From NCBI GenBank assembly GCA_965215855.1, contig CBDCER010000002.1, positions 372,001 through 436,000 on the forward strand: DNA of 64,000 nt, written 5' to 3'. Positions 9,359 to 17,529 of the stretch are shown in pieces (position 1 is the stretch's first letter; each line of letters starts with the position of its first letter). A model generated the notes under the pieces. The model made no database searches. It was given only the letters and a program-made list of their open reading frames with translations, and was not told the origin of the DNA. The position numbers were made by a program, and so were the translations under genes. This DNA comes from J027 sp965215855 (lineage in GTDB: Bacteria; Chloroflexota; Anaerolineae; Aggregatilineales; J027).

Positions 9359-10048
9359 ATGCCCATTGAACCTAAATTCACCCCGCTGAATTTCCAGCAT
9401 CTACCAGAAGGCGAACAATTGGCACGTTCCCGCGAATTCCTGGCACGGATGCAGACGCGGCGCACTGTGCGAGATTTTTCGTCAGCACCAGTCCCTTTTG
9501 AACTGATCGCCAACGCCATTACCACTGCTGGGACAGCACCATCTGGGGCGAACCAACAACCCTGGACGTTCGTGGTGGTCAGCGACCCCGCCATCAAACG
9601 CCAGATCCGTGTGGCAGCTGAAGAAGAGGAAAAAGAAAGCTACGAACGTCGCATGAGCCAGGAATGGTTAGACGCACTGGCACACCTCGGCACAGACTGG
9701 CACAAACCGCACCTGGAAGACGCATCCTATCTGATTGTGGTATTCAGTCAACCTTACGGGGTAGAGGTTGATCCCGACACAGGCGAAGAGCAGCGCATCA
9801 AGCATTATTACGTTGCTGAATCAGTGGGGATTGCAGTCGGGATATTGCTCGCCAGCTTGCATCAGGCCGGACTTGCTACATTGACCCACACGCCAAGCCC
9901 GATGGGATTTCTGAGCGAGATTCTGGAACGTCCCGCTAATGAACGCGCTTATGTGGTCATTCCGGTGGGGTACCCGGCTCAAGATGCCCAGGTTCCCAAC
10001 ATCAGCAAGAAATCGCTGGACGAGATCATGGTGCGAATCGGAGATTAA
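9359..10048 (+). CDS. Nitroreductase-family FMN oxidoreductase
   Basis: A 229-residue flavoprotein of the nitroreductase/iodotyrosine-deiodinase fold. The N-terminal RRTVRDFSSAPVP is the FMN phosphate loop, GTAPSGANQQPW is the conserved flavin-contact segment, and SVGIAVGILLASLHQAGL is the dimer helix. It probably reduces a quinone-like, nitro or halogenated aromatic substrate with NAD(P)H; the substrate is unknown. ATG 9359 is 8 nt after AGAGG; a TTG directly before it is less likely. The 3' end overlaps the convergent TetR gene by 4 bases. Confidence 0.88.
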   Translation: MPIEPKFTPLNFQHLPEGEQLARSREFLARMQTRRTVRDFSSAPVPFELIANAITTAGTAPSGANQQPWTFVVVSDPAIKRQIRVAAEEEEKESYERRMSQEWLDALAHLGTDWHKPHLEDASYLIVVFSQPYGVEVDPDTGEEQRIKHYYVAESVGIAVGILLASLHQAGLATLTHTPSPMGFLSEILERPANERAYVVIPVGYPAQDAQVPNISKKSLDEIMVRIGD

Positions 10049-10614
10049 CGAGACGTTGCCCATCCATCCAGGTAAGCTTGCAGTGCTTTTTCAAAGGTGG
10101 CGGGCAAATCACCGCCGCGCTGAAATTGGCCGCCGAGTTCGAGCATCACGAAGCCATGCACCAACGCCCACGCTCCGCGTAAGGCTGCCAACGAGTCAGG
10201 TTCGCCGACGATAGCCGCCATTTCGTTTTGTACAGGCAGTGCTAGTTGTAACAAGGCGTCGGGGTCCGGTTGGGTTTCAGCATCAGTGAAATGATAAGCC
10301 AACGGATAGGTGTGGGGATTTTGGTGAGCAAATTCACGGTAGGCGTTCATCAAAGCCAGAATTCGCGCTCGCGGATCATCACCAGATTTTTGGGCAGCCC
10401 CCAACACATATTCAACTAATCGCCGTTGTGTCAGCAGATTAACCTCACGCAACAAAACAGCCTTGTTTTTCACATGCTTATACAGCGATGGCGCTTTGAC
10501 ATCGAAAGCCGCCGCCAGTTTGCTCAGAGATAGCGTTTCCAGGCCGTCATCCTCAATCATCTGGTGGGCAGTTTCGATCAACGAATTGTAATCAACCTGA
10601 GCCGGATAGGGCAT
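10045..10614 (-). CDS. TetR/AcrR-family regulator with WHG-type C-terminal domain
   Basis: A 189-residue repressor-like protein. The N-terminal HTH has the usual order LSLSKLAAAFDVKAPSLYKHVKNK, with the recognition helix at SLYKHV. The C-terminal ligand domain has ALRGAWALVHGFVMLEL, typical of the TetR_C_33/WHG group. ATG 10614 is preferred to an ATG 24 bases upstream because AAAGG precedes it at a fitting distance. It is tail-to-tail with the nitroreductase gene, so it may or may not regulate it. Confidence 0.88.
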   Translation of the reverse strand: MPYPAQVDYNSLIETAHQMIEDDGLETLSLSKLAAAFDVKAPSLYKHVKNKAVLLREVNLLTQRRLVEYVLGAAQKSGDDPRARILALMNAYREFAHQNPHTYPLAYHFTDAETQPDPDALLQLALPVQNEMAAIVGEPDSLAALRGAWALVHGFVMLELGGQFQRGGDLPATFEKALQAYLDGWATSR

Positions 10615-10689
10615 GTGGAGAGCCTTTCTTGCATCCAAAATTGCTATAGTCGGTACATTGAAGTGCAGGATGGAGAAAATAATGTGTAA

Positions 10690-10712
10690 GGGAGGGCCTG
10701 AGAGACCCTCCC
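10690..10712 (-). terminator. GC-rich hairpin downstream of SH3 gene
   Basis: Inverted repeat GGGAGGG / CCCTCCC with a 9-nt loop, between the minus-strand SH3 gene and the tetR gene. On the minus strand it is followed by TTACACATTATTTTC, a poor U-tract, so termination is possible but weak. Confidence 0.4.
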
Positions 10713-10775
10713 CGACAACCCACTATGCCTTCGCAGACAGCAGATCTTCTGTCTACATTTTCAAATAACACAATT

Positions 10776-11399
10776 CTAGGGATTAACCTGGAACCAACCT
10801 TCAATGTCCACAATCCAGCCAGTCTGACCTGCTGCGTCTTGATATTGCCACCAGACAAAATACTGCGCTTGATAAGGGCCACCCACAATTGTCAGCGTCT
10901 CGCCCGCGTTGACCAACCGCACAATATTGTCACGGCCTGGCAGCACGGTCGCTCCTGAACGGAAGTTGGCCTGATCACCCGTTGCGGTCACGGTCACGGT
11001 CTTGCCAATCTCCATACCGGGCGTCGTGTAGGTGGCGCTGCTGACCTTCAATTTGACATTCACATCAGCCAGATTCGCAATGATCCAACCCGAAACGCCT
11101 TCAGCAATCGACACTTTAATCCAGCGATTGCCAGCGGTGTCAGTCTGCTGAGTCGCACCATCCCACATCACACGATCTCCCCACAGCAAGACATCGACCT
11201 GCTGAGTATCGGTCAGATCGGGCTGCGAATAGACACCGGCGGGGCTGCCGGCCTGCAAAATCTCGATAATTTGATTACTATAGCCATCGTTCGAGGTATC
11301 GGCCTGGGCCATCCGCAGATGGTTGACCGCAACACCAGCCACAAACGCGACCAATACCAACATGACCGTCATCATACGGTGCGATTTCCAGTTCACCAT
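10776..11399 (-). CDS. Exported protein with two SH3b-like domains
   Basis: A 207-residue protein with an N-terminal hydrophobic anchor or signal (MMTVMLVLVAFVAGVAVNHL). Two bacterial SH3-like modules follow: residues ~45-105, ending GVSGWIIANLADV, and ~125-205, ending AGQTGWIVDIEGWFQV. Such modules bind cell-wall peptides or other envelope ligands. No catalytic domain is present. It lies downstream of the PD40-propeller gene on the same strand (101-bp gap), so an envelope-related unit is possible. Confidence 0.75.
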   Translation of the reverse strand: MVNWKSHRMMTVMLVLVAFVAGVAVNHLRMAQADTSNDGYSNQIIEILQAGSPAGVYSQPDLTDTQQVDVLLWGDRVMWDGATQQTDTAGNRWIKVSIAEGVSGWIIANLADVNVKLKVSSATYTTPGMEIGKTVTVTATGDQANFRSGATVLPGRDNIVRLVNAGETLTIVGGPYQAQYFVWWQYQDAAGQTGWIVDIEGWFQVNP

Positions 11400-11500
11400 T
11401 TATTCTCCATCAAACGTATCTTTGTTTAAGTCAGCACGAGTGTAGACGATCCATCTGGGCTATGCAAGGCCCGCCAGCGATGCGTTGGCGATGCGTCAGG

Positions 11501-12706
11501 TCAATGGGGCAAACTACTCCACAATAGCACCCCTGTCACCCACTCCAAATTCGAGCCATCGGGCTGAATGCGATAGGTTCCGGTCAACAGTGGGCTAAGT
11601 GCGCCCGACTGCTGCGAAATGAAGAAATAAATACCTTCAGGATTCCAAACCAGATGGCCGGGGCGCGTCTTCAAAAGGCTATCTGTCGGGCCTTCAAACT
11701 GCAACAATACCACCTGCGACTCGGTAGCCGGAATATACATCGTCAACCGAAGCGGGTGCGTCGTTCCCAACGGTCCTTCGGTTTCAGCCCAGTAGACAAT
11801 CGCCGACTCGTCAGGGGCCAGCACCGCCTGGGTTGCCACATGGAAGGCGGGAGCCAGCGAGCGATGTTCTCCTGTAACCAGATCAGTCAGCCACACACCA
11901 CGATTGAACATGATGGCAGGCTGCGCCGGAAACGACAGGATGAACCGTTGGCCCGTTTCCTCAACGGTCAAGGCTGTTGCTGGTCGGGCATCCGCTGGCA
12001 TCTCCAACGACGCATACAATTGCTCCGACGACGACGGCCCCAGACCAAGTTCAAACGACACAACCTCATTGCCAACCCAGCCCAATGCACGATATTGACG
12101 GTCTTCGGTGAGTGTCTCGCCACCTAAGTCCACACCATCCACTGGCGCAGGCCGCAACACCGTCGTTTCGCCATTGGCACGAATACCCAGCGCCGAATGC
12201 CCTGCCTCATCCCGTGTCTGGAACAAAATGCGCGTGCTATCCGGCGACCAATGCACATTAGTCTGGTTACAGCCACCCAGCGTCTCGAAACGATCCACCG
12301 TTGTGCCCGTCAGCAAGTCTAAAATGCCACAAGTAATCACTTCCAACGCGCCGTCGGGAACCGTATAGATGCCATATTGCCCGCTGGGACTGACCGGATG
12401 AACACCGTAATCATAGGTGATATTATAGGCATACAGGCGATTATCGAGCGTGAGGTTCATGATGGTGTAGCGTTCGCCATAGCTCTCAAAGTTGAAGAAC
12501 AACGTGCCGGGAATTAGCGGCTCTGGCAAATTCAAGCGTGGCATGGCAGAGATTGGTGGCAGCATGTCCGGATTAGCAGGCATCTCGCCGGGGTTAAGCG
12601 CCGCAGGCCATTCAAAGGCAGGCTGATCTTGCCCCTGGGCTGGCATCATCACGCCCAACATCGCGCCTATTATCAGCATCAAACTCAATAACCGGATCAT
12701 ACCCAT
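11501..12706 (-). CDS. Secreted PD40/TolB-like beta-propeller protein
   Basis: A 401-residue exported protein. The signal peptide is residues 1-25 (ending PAQGQ). The repeated blades have TolB/PD40-like turns: VSPSGQYGIYTV, WSPDSTRILFQT, LAPDESAIVYWA and WNPEGIYFFIS. No enzyme motif is seen; a binding or scaffold role outside the membrane is likely. The start is ATG 12706 after AGGGGTG; a second ATG lies two codons on. It sits 31 bp downstream of an unknown gene and upstream of the SH3 gene, all on the minus strand. Confidence 0.75.
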   Translation of the reverse strand: MGMIRLLSLMLIIGAMLGVMMPAQGQDQPAFEWPAALNPGEMPANPDMLPPISAMPRLNLPEPLIPGTLFFNFESYGERYTIMNLTLDNRLYAYNITYDYGVHPVSPSGQYGIYTVPDGALEVITCGILDLLTGTTVDRFETLGGCNQTNVHWSPDSTRILFQTRDEAGHSALGIRANGETTVLRPAPVDGVDLGGETLTEDRQYRALGWVGNEVVSFELGLGPSSSEQLYASLEMPADARPATALTVEETGQRFILSFPAQPAIMFNRGVWLTDLVTGEHRSLAPAFHVATQAVLAPDESAIVYWAETEGPLGTTHPLRLTMYIPATESQVVLLQFEGPTDSLLKTRPGHLVWNPEGIYFFISQQSGALSPLLTGTYRIQPDGSNLEWVTGVLLWSSLPH

Positions 12707-12737
12707 ATCAAAACACCCCTATAACGTTGTTTGGCGG

Positions 12738-13211
12738 TTAAATTGAGAGTAACTGTAGAACTAACTCAGGAACTTCGACAGATTCGTACCCTATCAAACG
12801 ATGCACCTGTTCTAATGGCAACTGTTCCTGGGGGTCTGCATAAGCATACACGCGATATTCTGCACCAAAATCCAACTCTCGCAAGAAAATCTGCACATTC
12901 TCGCCCTCAGTATTCAAGCCGAACACCTCGGCGCGTGGATAAAGCTGGTAGTTCTCGACCACAAAGCGCCAGGCTTGCTCGCCATAGAGCAGCAGTCCGC
13001 GCTCTGAAACAAAAACCGCCGGAATCACGGCCAGATGTGCGGGGCCGAGCATCGGAATGGCATAGCGCAGCGTCACTGGCGGACTTGCCAGCACCCTACC
13101 CTTTGGCATGGTATTGTCCAACACTAACACTGTCTCACTGTCACATTGCCACACACGGCCCTGAAGCGTATGTTGCACGCAATTGTTCAGAATATCCACT
13201 GCATTGTCCAT
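12738..13211 (-). CDS. Hypothetical protein (157 aa)
   Basis: I do not recognise a family. The protein is soluble, without signal peptide or membrane segments. Its N-terminal half alternates short hydrophobic strands (ETVLVLDNTMP, PPVTLRYAIPMLGP, LAVIPAVFVSERGLLLYG), which suggests a beta-rich fold. A Tyr-rich stretch lies near YAYADP and the C-terminus is acidic/leucine rich. ATG 13211 follows a TTG in frame; neither has a strong ribosome site. It starts just after the pckA terminator, so it probably depends on readthrough or on a promoter overlapping that hairpin. Confidence 0.6.
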   Translation of the reverse strand: MDNAVDILNNCVQHTLQGRVWQCDSETVLVLDNTMPKGRVLASPPVTLRYAIPMLGPAHLAVIPAVFVSERGLLLYGEQAWRFVVENYQLYPRAEVFGLNTEGENVQIFLRELDFGAEYRVYAYADPQEQLPLEQVHRLIGYESVEVPELVLQLLSI

Positions 13212-13219
13212 CAAACAAA

Positions 13220-13255
13220 ATCGCCCACACCGGCATGATAACCGGCATGGGCGAT
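13220..13255 (-). terminator. pckA intrinsic terminator
   Basis: On the minus strand: ATCGCCCA-TG-CCGG, 8-nt loop, CCGG-TG-TGGGCGAT. This is a 14-bp stem including two G-U pairs, followed by TTTTGTTT. It lies 20 bp after the pckA stop. Confidence 0.85.
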
Positions 13256-13275
13256 AGGATGCAAACTCAGATCAA

Positions 13276-14868
13276 TTAGACTTTTGGACCCGCATTGACG
13301 ATGTCGTCGCTAGCACGATCCTTAAATTGCTCGAAATTCTTGCTGAACATTCCCGCCAGTTGCGACGCCTTCGCATCGTAGGCGTCCTTATTCGACCAGG
13401 CATCGCGTGGATTCAGGATGCCATCGGGTACACCTTCGATGGAGGTCGGGATCGACAGACCGAAGAAGGATTCTTCCACAAATTCGGTATTATCCAACTC
13501 GCCCTGCAACGCAGCATGGACCATGCGACGTGTGTAGGGCAATGAGATGCGATCTACCTCGCCCGCTGGACCGCCAGACCAACCCGTGTTGACCAGCCAG
13601 ACATTGCTGCCATGCTCTTTGATCTTCTCGGCCAGCATCTCGGCGTAAACCGTCGGGTGCAGTGGCATAAACGGCGCACCAAAGCACGCACTGAAGGTGG
13701 CCTGTGGCTCGGTCACGCCACGCTCGGTACCAGCAACTTTGGCGGTGTAGCCACTGATGAAGTGATACATGGCCTGTTCTGGCGTCAGCTTGGAAATCGG
13801 AGGCAACACACCAAACGCATCGGCTGTCAAGAACACGACATTCTTAGGATGGCCGCCGATACCGGTGTCGCTGGCATTGGGAATGTAGTGAATGGGGTAG
13901 GAGCAGCGCGTATTCTGCGTATATTGCGTATCGTCGAAGTTGGGGCTGCGATCCCCGGTGAGTGGTACATTTTCCAGAATCGTGCCGAACCGTTTGGTCG
14001 TGGCATAGATTTCCGGCTCGGTCTCGGCGCTGAGGTTGATGGTCTTGGCATAACAGCCACCTTCCATATTGAAGACGCCCTCATTGCTCCAGGCATGTTC
14101 GTCATCACCAATCAGCGTGCGGGAAGAGTCAGCGGAAAGCGTAGTCTTACCAGTGCCACTCAGGCCGAAGAAGATAGCCGTACCTTCGGGGCCGATATTA
14201 GCCGAGCAGTGCATCGGCATGACGCCCATCTTCGGCAGGCGATAGTTCATCACACCAAAGATACCCTTCTTGACCTCGCCTGAATACAGCGAACCCAAGA
14301 TAATAATCCGCTTCTTGGCGAAGTTCACACCGATGAAGGTCGGGGTGCGCGTCCCATCGGTTTCGGGATCAGCCTGCAAGGTGGGGGCGGCCAGGATGGT
14401 CCATTCTGGCTGATGGTTCGCTTGTTCTGCCTCGGTGGGACGAACGAACATATTCCAAGCAAAGAGACCATGATAGGCAGCTTCACTGACCAGGCGAATC
14501 GGCATCCGATAGTTGGCATCGGCCCCAGCAAAGGTGTCCAACACGAACAATTCTTCTTTGTTTTTCAGGTAATTGATAACCTTCTGTTCCAGGTGTTCGA
14601 ACAATTCTGGCTCAACAGGTTGGTTGATATCACCCCACCAGATGTCATCATGCACACCCGGTTCATCCACAGTAAATTTATCTTTTGGCGAACGCCCGGT
14701 ATACTGACCCGTCAGCACACGCAGTGCCCCTTCATTGGTTAAAACCGCTTCGCCTCTACGAAGTGCATGTTCATAAAGTTCGGCAGGATTCTGGTTCCAG
14801 TGGACAACTTCTACATTGCCCAAGCCATATGCGTCCAGGCCAAACGAACTACGAACGTGTTCACCCAT
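13276..14868 (-). CDS. pckA: ATP-dependent phosphoenolpyruvate carboxykinase
   Basis: A 530-residue enzyme interconverting oxaloacetate + ATP with phosphoenolpyruvate + CO2 + ADP, the first step of gluconeogenesis or an anaplerotic step. The kinase-1a (P-loop) motif GLSGTGKTT is at 235-243, with the PEPCK-specific region MHCSANIG before it, LIGDDEHAWSN (metal-binding Asp) after it, and TGRSPKDKF near the N-terminus. The length is typical for the ATP-type enzyme. ATG 14868 follows AAGGAG by 8 nt. It is a single gene with its own terminator. Confidence 0.96.
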   Translation of the reverse strand: MGEHVRSSFGLDAYGLGNVEVVHWNQNPAELYEHALRRGEAVLTNEGALRVLTGQYTGRSPKDKFTVDEPGVHDDIWWGDINQPVEPELFEHLEQKVINYLKNKEELFVLDTFAGADANYRMPIRLVSEAAYHGLFAWNMFVRPTEAEQANHQPEWTILAAPTLQADPETDGTRTPTFIGVNFAKKRIIILGSLYSGEVKKGIFGVMNYRLPKMGVMPMHCSANIGPEGTAIFFGLSGTGKTTLSADSSRTLIGDDEHAWSNEGVFNMEGGCYAKTINLSAETEPEIYATTKRFGTILENVPLTGDRSPNFDDTQYTQNTRCSYPIHYIPNASDTGIGGHPKNVVFLTADAFGVLPPISKLTPEQAMYHFISGYTAKVAGTERGVTEPQATFSACFGAPFMPLHPTVYAEMLAEKIKEHGSNVWLVNTGWSGGPAGEVDRISLPYTRRMVHAALQGELDNTEFVEESFFGLSIPTSIEGVPDGILNPRDAWSNKDAYDAKASQLAGMFSKNFEQFKDRASDDIVNAGPKV

Positions 14869-15041
14869 GTTTATGTCTCCTTAAAATTATCAAATTATGT
14901 CACCCCAAACAGGTAACGTTAAACATCAATGATTTGTGTGGCTATTCGCCAATTTAAGAATCTAGCAGGAAACTCAACAGAATTCCATGATAGATGACAA
15001 TATTTTGTGAACAATTTCACATATTATCTATTCTAATACGC

Positions 15042-15662
15042 TTATTCGCCATCAAAATGCGGTGTCTCGCCGAATGAAACCAGTTTCCAGCGATTCTCAC
15101 TATACTCTAACGTAGTTAGCGAAGTATTTGCCAAACGCGGACTTGGCAGATTCGACAAATGATCCTCCCAAAGTCCCAACATCTGCAAAATGCCACGTAT
15201 CGTCCCGCCATGCGACACAGCCAGCACAAAGGCATCAGGATATTGCTGAACATAATCCTCCAATGCGGCCACCCCACGTGTGCCCAGGTCGGTTTGGCTC
15301 TCGCCGCCGGGCCGTGGTGTAGTCAATGGATTGGCCCGCACGGCAGCCAATGTTTCGCTATCCCACAGTTCAATCTCATGACCTGTTAACCCCTGCCACA
15401 ATCCCACATCGACCTCGCGCAGGCGAGCATCCAGGCTAACGGGCAATTTCAGAACATTCGCCACAATTTCAGCGGTCATGCGTGTGCGACTCAAATCGCT
15501 GCTATAGATGTGGTTGATACCTGCGTTCATCAAATAATCTGCTGCTAACCGTGCCTGTTGTATACCAACATCGTCCAATGGAACTGGGGCATGACCTTGT
15601 AGACGCCTACTCGCGTTCCAAGCGGTCTGCCCATGCCTCATCAAAAGTAATCGTGTCGTCAT
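15042..15662 (-). CDS. Histidine phosphatase family protein (phosphoglycerate-mutase-like)
   Basis: A 206-residue enzyme of the RHG superfamily. The catalytic RHG tripeptide is in LLLMRHGQTAWN at the N-terminus; the acid/base glutamate follows LREVDVGLWQGL, and the second histidine is in VLAVSHGGTIRGIL. Members dephosphorylate sugars, cobalamin intermediates or other small molecules; this one's substrate is not evident. The frame extends upstream without a stop, but ATG 15662 is the natural start: GGGAG lies just before it and the family fold begins here. Confidence 0.88.
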   Translation of the reverse strand: MTTRLLLMRHGQTAWNASRRLQGHAPVPLDDVGIQQARLAADYLMNAGINHIYSSDLSRTRMTAEIVANVLKLPVSLDARLREVDVGLWQGLTGHEIELWDSETLAAVRANPLTTPRPGGESQTDLGTRGVAALEDYVQQYPDAFVLAVSHGGTIRGILQMLGLWEDHLSNLPSPRLANTSLTTLEYSENRWKLVSFGETPHFDGE

Positions 15663-15735
15663 TCGCTCCCTTTTTGTGATTCGCCTATCATTAAACAAAT
15701 CAATCCGCGCATTCTGCAGGGGATAAGGTCCTATC

Positions 15736-17367
15736 ATGAAAAAACGGCTCTGGGTACTAATGCTTTTATTGCTGCTTTCCATTAATGGTGTGTTGGCCCA
15801 AGCTCCATTGCCACCTGCCGAAGCCGACGCCGATGCCTTTCTAGAAACCAATTTCTTGTTACAGGATACCTACGCCCGGGTGTTGTGCGCCTCCCAAAAT
15901 AACGCATGTCCCGCTGAAGTCACAGCCACCGTGCCGTGCCTGACCACCGCCTGCCAGCGCCATGCCGCCACATATCCCATCACCGAAACCTATGCCACCA
16001 TTCAGGCAGCTGTTGAAGTTGCTCAAGCTGGTGACCTCATCATCATCACACCAGGGCGCTATCGCGGAGTAGAAATCGAGAATACAGGCGGCGCAGGCGG
16101 CGCATATATTCACTTGCTGGGCTGGGGCGATCCTGGTTCGATCATCATTGATAGCCCGGCGGATCCTGACAAAAACTACCTGCGCCATCACTTCTATTTC
16201 ATCAACGCCCACCACTATATCATTCAAAATCTGGCGTTTGAAGGCGCGGAAAATGGTGCGGGCATCTTCTTTTCTGGTTTTTTCAGCTATAGCGGAACCT
16301 TCGCACATCACGTTATTGTGATGGACACCTATAGCCACGATAACTATAAATGGGGGCTACACACAACCGCCACCAGTTACGTGCTGATTCAGGACTCAGT
16401 CTTCGCGGGTTCTGAAGATGAACATGGAGTCTACATATCCGGTTCAGGAGACCACATGATCATCCGTCGTAATGTATTCCAGGGCAACAACGCATCGGGA
16501 TTACAGGTTAATGCCGATCCACAAGTGGCTGCACTGGAACTCTTCTATTGGCTGGGGAATACAACAGGGGATACTTGCGGTTTGAGCGAGGACGATGTTG
16601 ATGGTGGGACGGCGATCTGGGCTGATGTCAAAGATTGCTATGATGGACAAGGCCTGCCAGATTTGGGTATGTTTATCGAAGATGGCATCAGCGAACAGCT
16701 CATCATTGAGCAAAATGTGATGATGGGCAACGGCGCAGGCGGCGCAGCGGGCATCAATCTGGCATCAGTGCGACACACTATTGTTCGCAACAATTTGGTT
16801 TATGGTAATGGCGCTGCCGGAATCGCCTGTTGGGATAATAACTATGCTGAAGATAAAGGCTTGCCGTCCTCCGAGTTCGGCTGCTTGGATGTGACCATTG
16901 TCAACAATACCATTGTGGATGAAAGTGGTGGACGCGGGGCATTGATTCTCAATCAAGATGCCCGCGACATGACCGTGTTCAACAACATTATCATTCGGGA
17001 TCGCTTCGACGCCTATGAAATCACCGGACGATCCGGTCAGGGATTGCGTTCAGGCGCGAATTACTATTCGGCGCAGGTCGTTGATGTGTCGCCGGGTGCA
17101 ATTCTGTTGGATAACGACGCCGCTAGCGGTTCATTAACCAGCTTCAGTGTGAACGACGGGCTGGCGAATTTCGTCGCACCGGGGTTTGAACTCTGGGTGC
17201 TGTTGGATGGCCCTTGGCCCACGCTCAATCCAGCTCGGCCAGATTATCATCCGGTGGCAAGTTCGATTTTGATACATATGGGCAATCCAGATTACAGCCC
17301 CACGCTCGATATTATGGGCACGCTACGCAACGGCACAACTGTCGGGGTATACGCCGCCAGTGAATAA
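15736..17367 (+). CDS. Secreted right-handed parallel beta-helix protein
   Basis: A 543-residue exported protein with signal peptide residues 1-21 (ending GVLAQA). From about residue 90 it shows PbH1-type rungs: YATIQAAVEVAQAGDLIIITPGRY, HHYIIQNLAFEG, YVLIQDSVFAGS, DHMIIRRNVFQGN, LIIEQNVMMGNG, HTIVRNNLVYGN and VTIVNNTIVD. Such proteins are often polysaccharide lyases, epimerases or binding proteins; I see no catalytic signature that decides. Several Cys near the N-terminus may form disulfides. Confidence 0.8.
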   Translation: MKKRLWVLMLLLLLSINGVLAQAPLPPAEADADAFLETNFLLQDTYARVLCASQNNACPAEVTATVPCLTTACQRHAATYPITETYATIQAAVEVAQAGDLIIITPGRYRGVEIENTGGAGGAYIHLLGWGDPGSIIIDSPADPDKNYLRHHFYFINAHHYIIQNLAFEGAENGAGIFFSGFFSYSGTFAHHVIVMDTYSHDNYKWGLHTTATSYVLIQDSVFAGSEDEHGVYISGSGDHMIIRRNVFQGNNASGLQVNADPQVAALELFYWLGNTTGDTCGLSEDDVDGGTAIWADVKDCYDGQGLPDLGMFIEDGISEQLIIEQNVMMGNGAGGAAGINLASVRHTIVRNNLVYGNGAAGIACWDNNYAEDKGLPSSEFGCLDVTIVNNTIVDESGGRGALILNQDARDMTVFNNIIIRDRFDAYEITGRSGQGLRSGANYYSAQVVDVSPGAILLDNDAASGSLTSFSVNDGLANFVAPGFELWVLLDGPWPTLNPARPDYHPVASSILIHMGNPDYSPTLDIMGTLRNGTTVGVYAASE

Positions 17368-17376
17368 CCTAATCAT

Positions 17377-17410
17377 GTGCGGGGCAGGCTACCATTGCTC
17401 ACTCCCGCAC
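17377..17410 (+). terminator. Hairpin after beta-helix gene
   Basis: GTGCGGG / CCCGCAC, 7-bp stem with a 20-nt loop that can pair further (GCA/TGC). It lies 10 bp after the stop but has no U-tract, so it is only a candidate transcript end. Confidence 0.35.
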
Positions 17411-17529
17411 AATCACTGGTCTCCATTTAAGAACTTGCTGACAGACCAAATTTCTTAATCTTCTCGTTAGATTTCCCTTCTACGATAAACTTAACGTGCA
17501 GCCTCGATATATTTTAGGGGGTCATTTAA

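Noticed and set aside
15663..15851. N-terminal extension of the histidine phosphatase
   Set aside because: The open frame upstream of ATG 15662 overlaps the divergent gene's signal peptide and has no family similarity.
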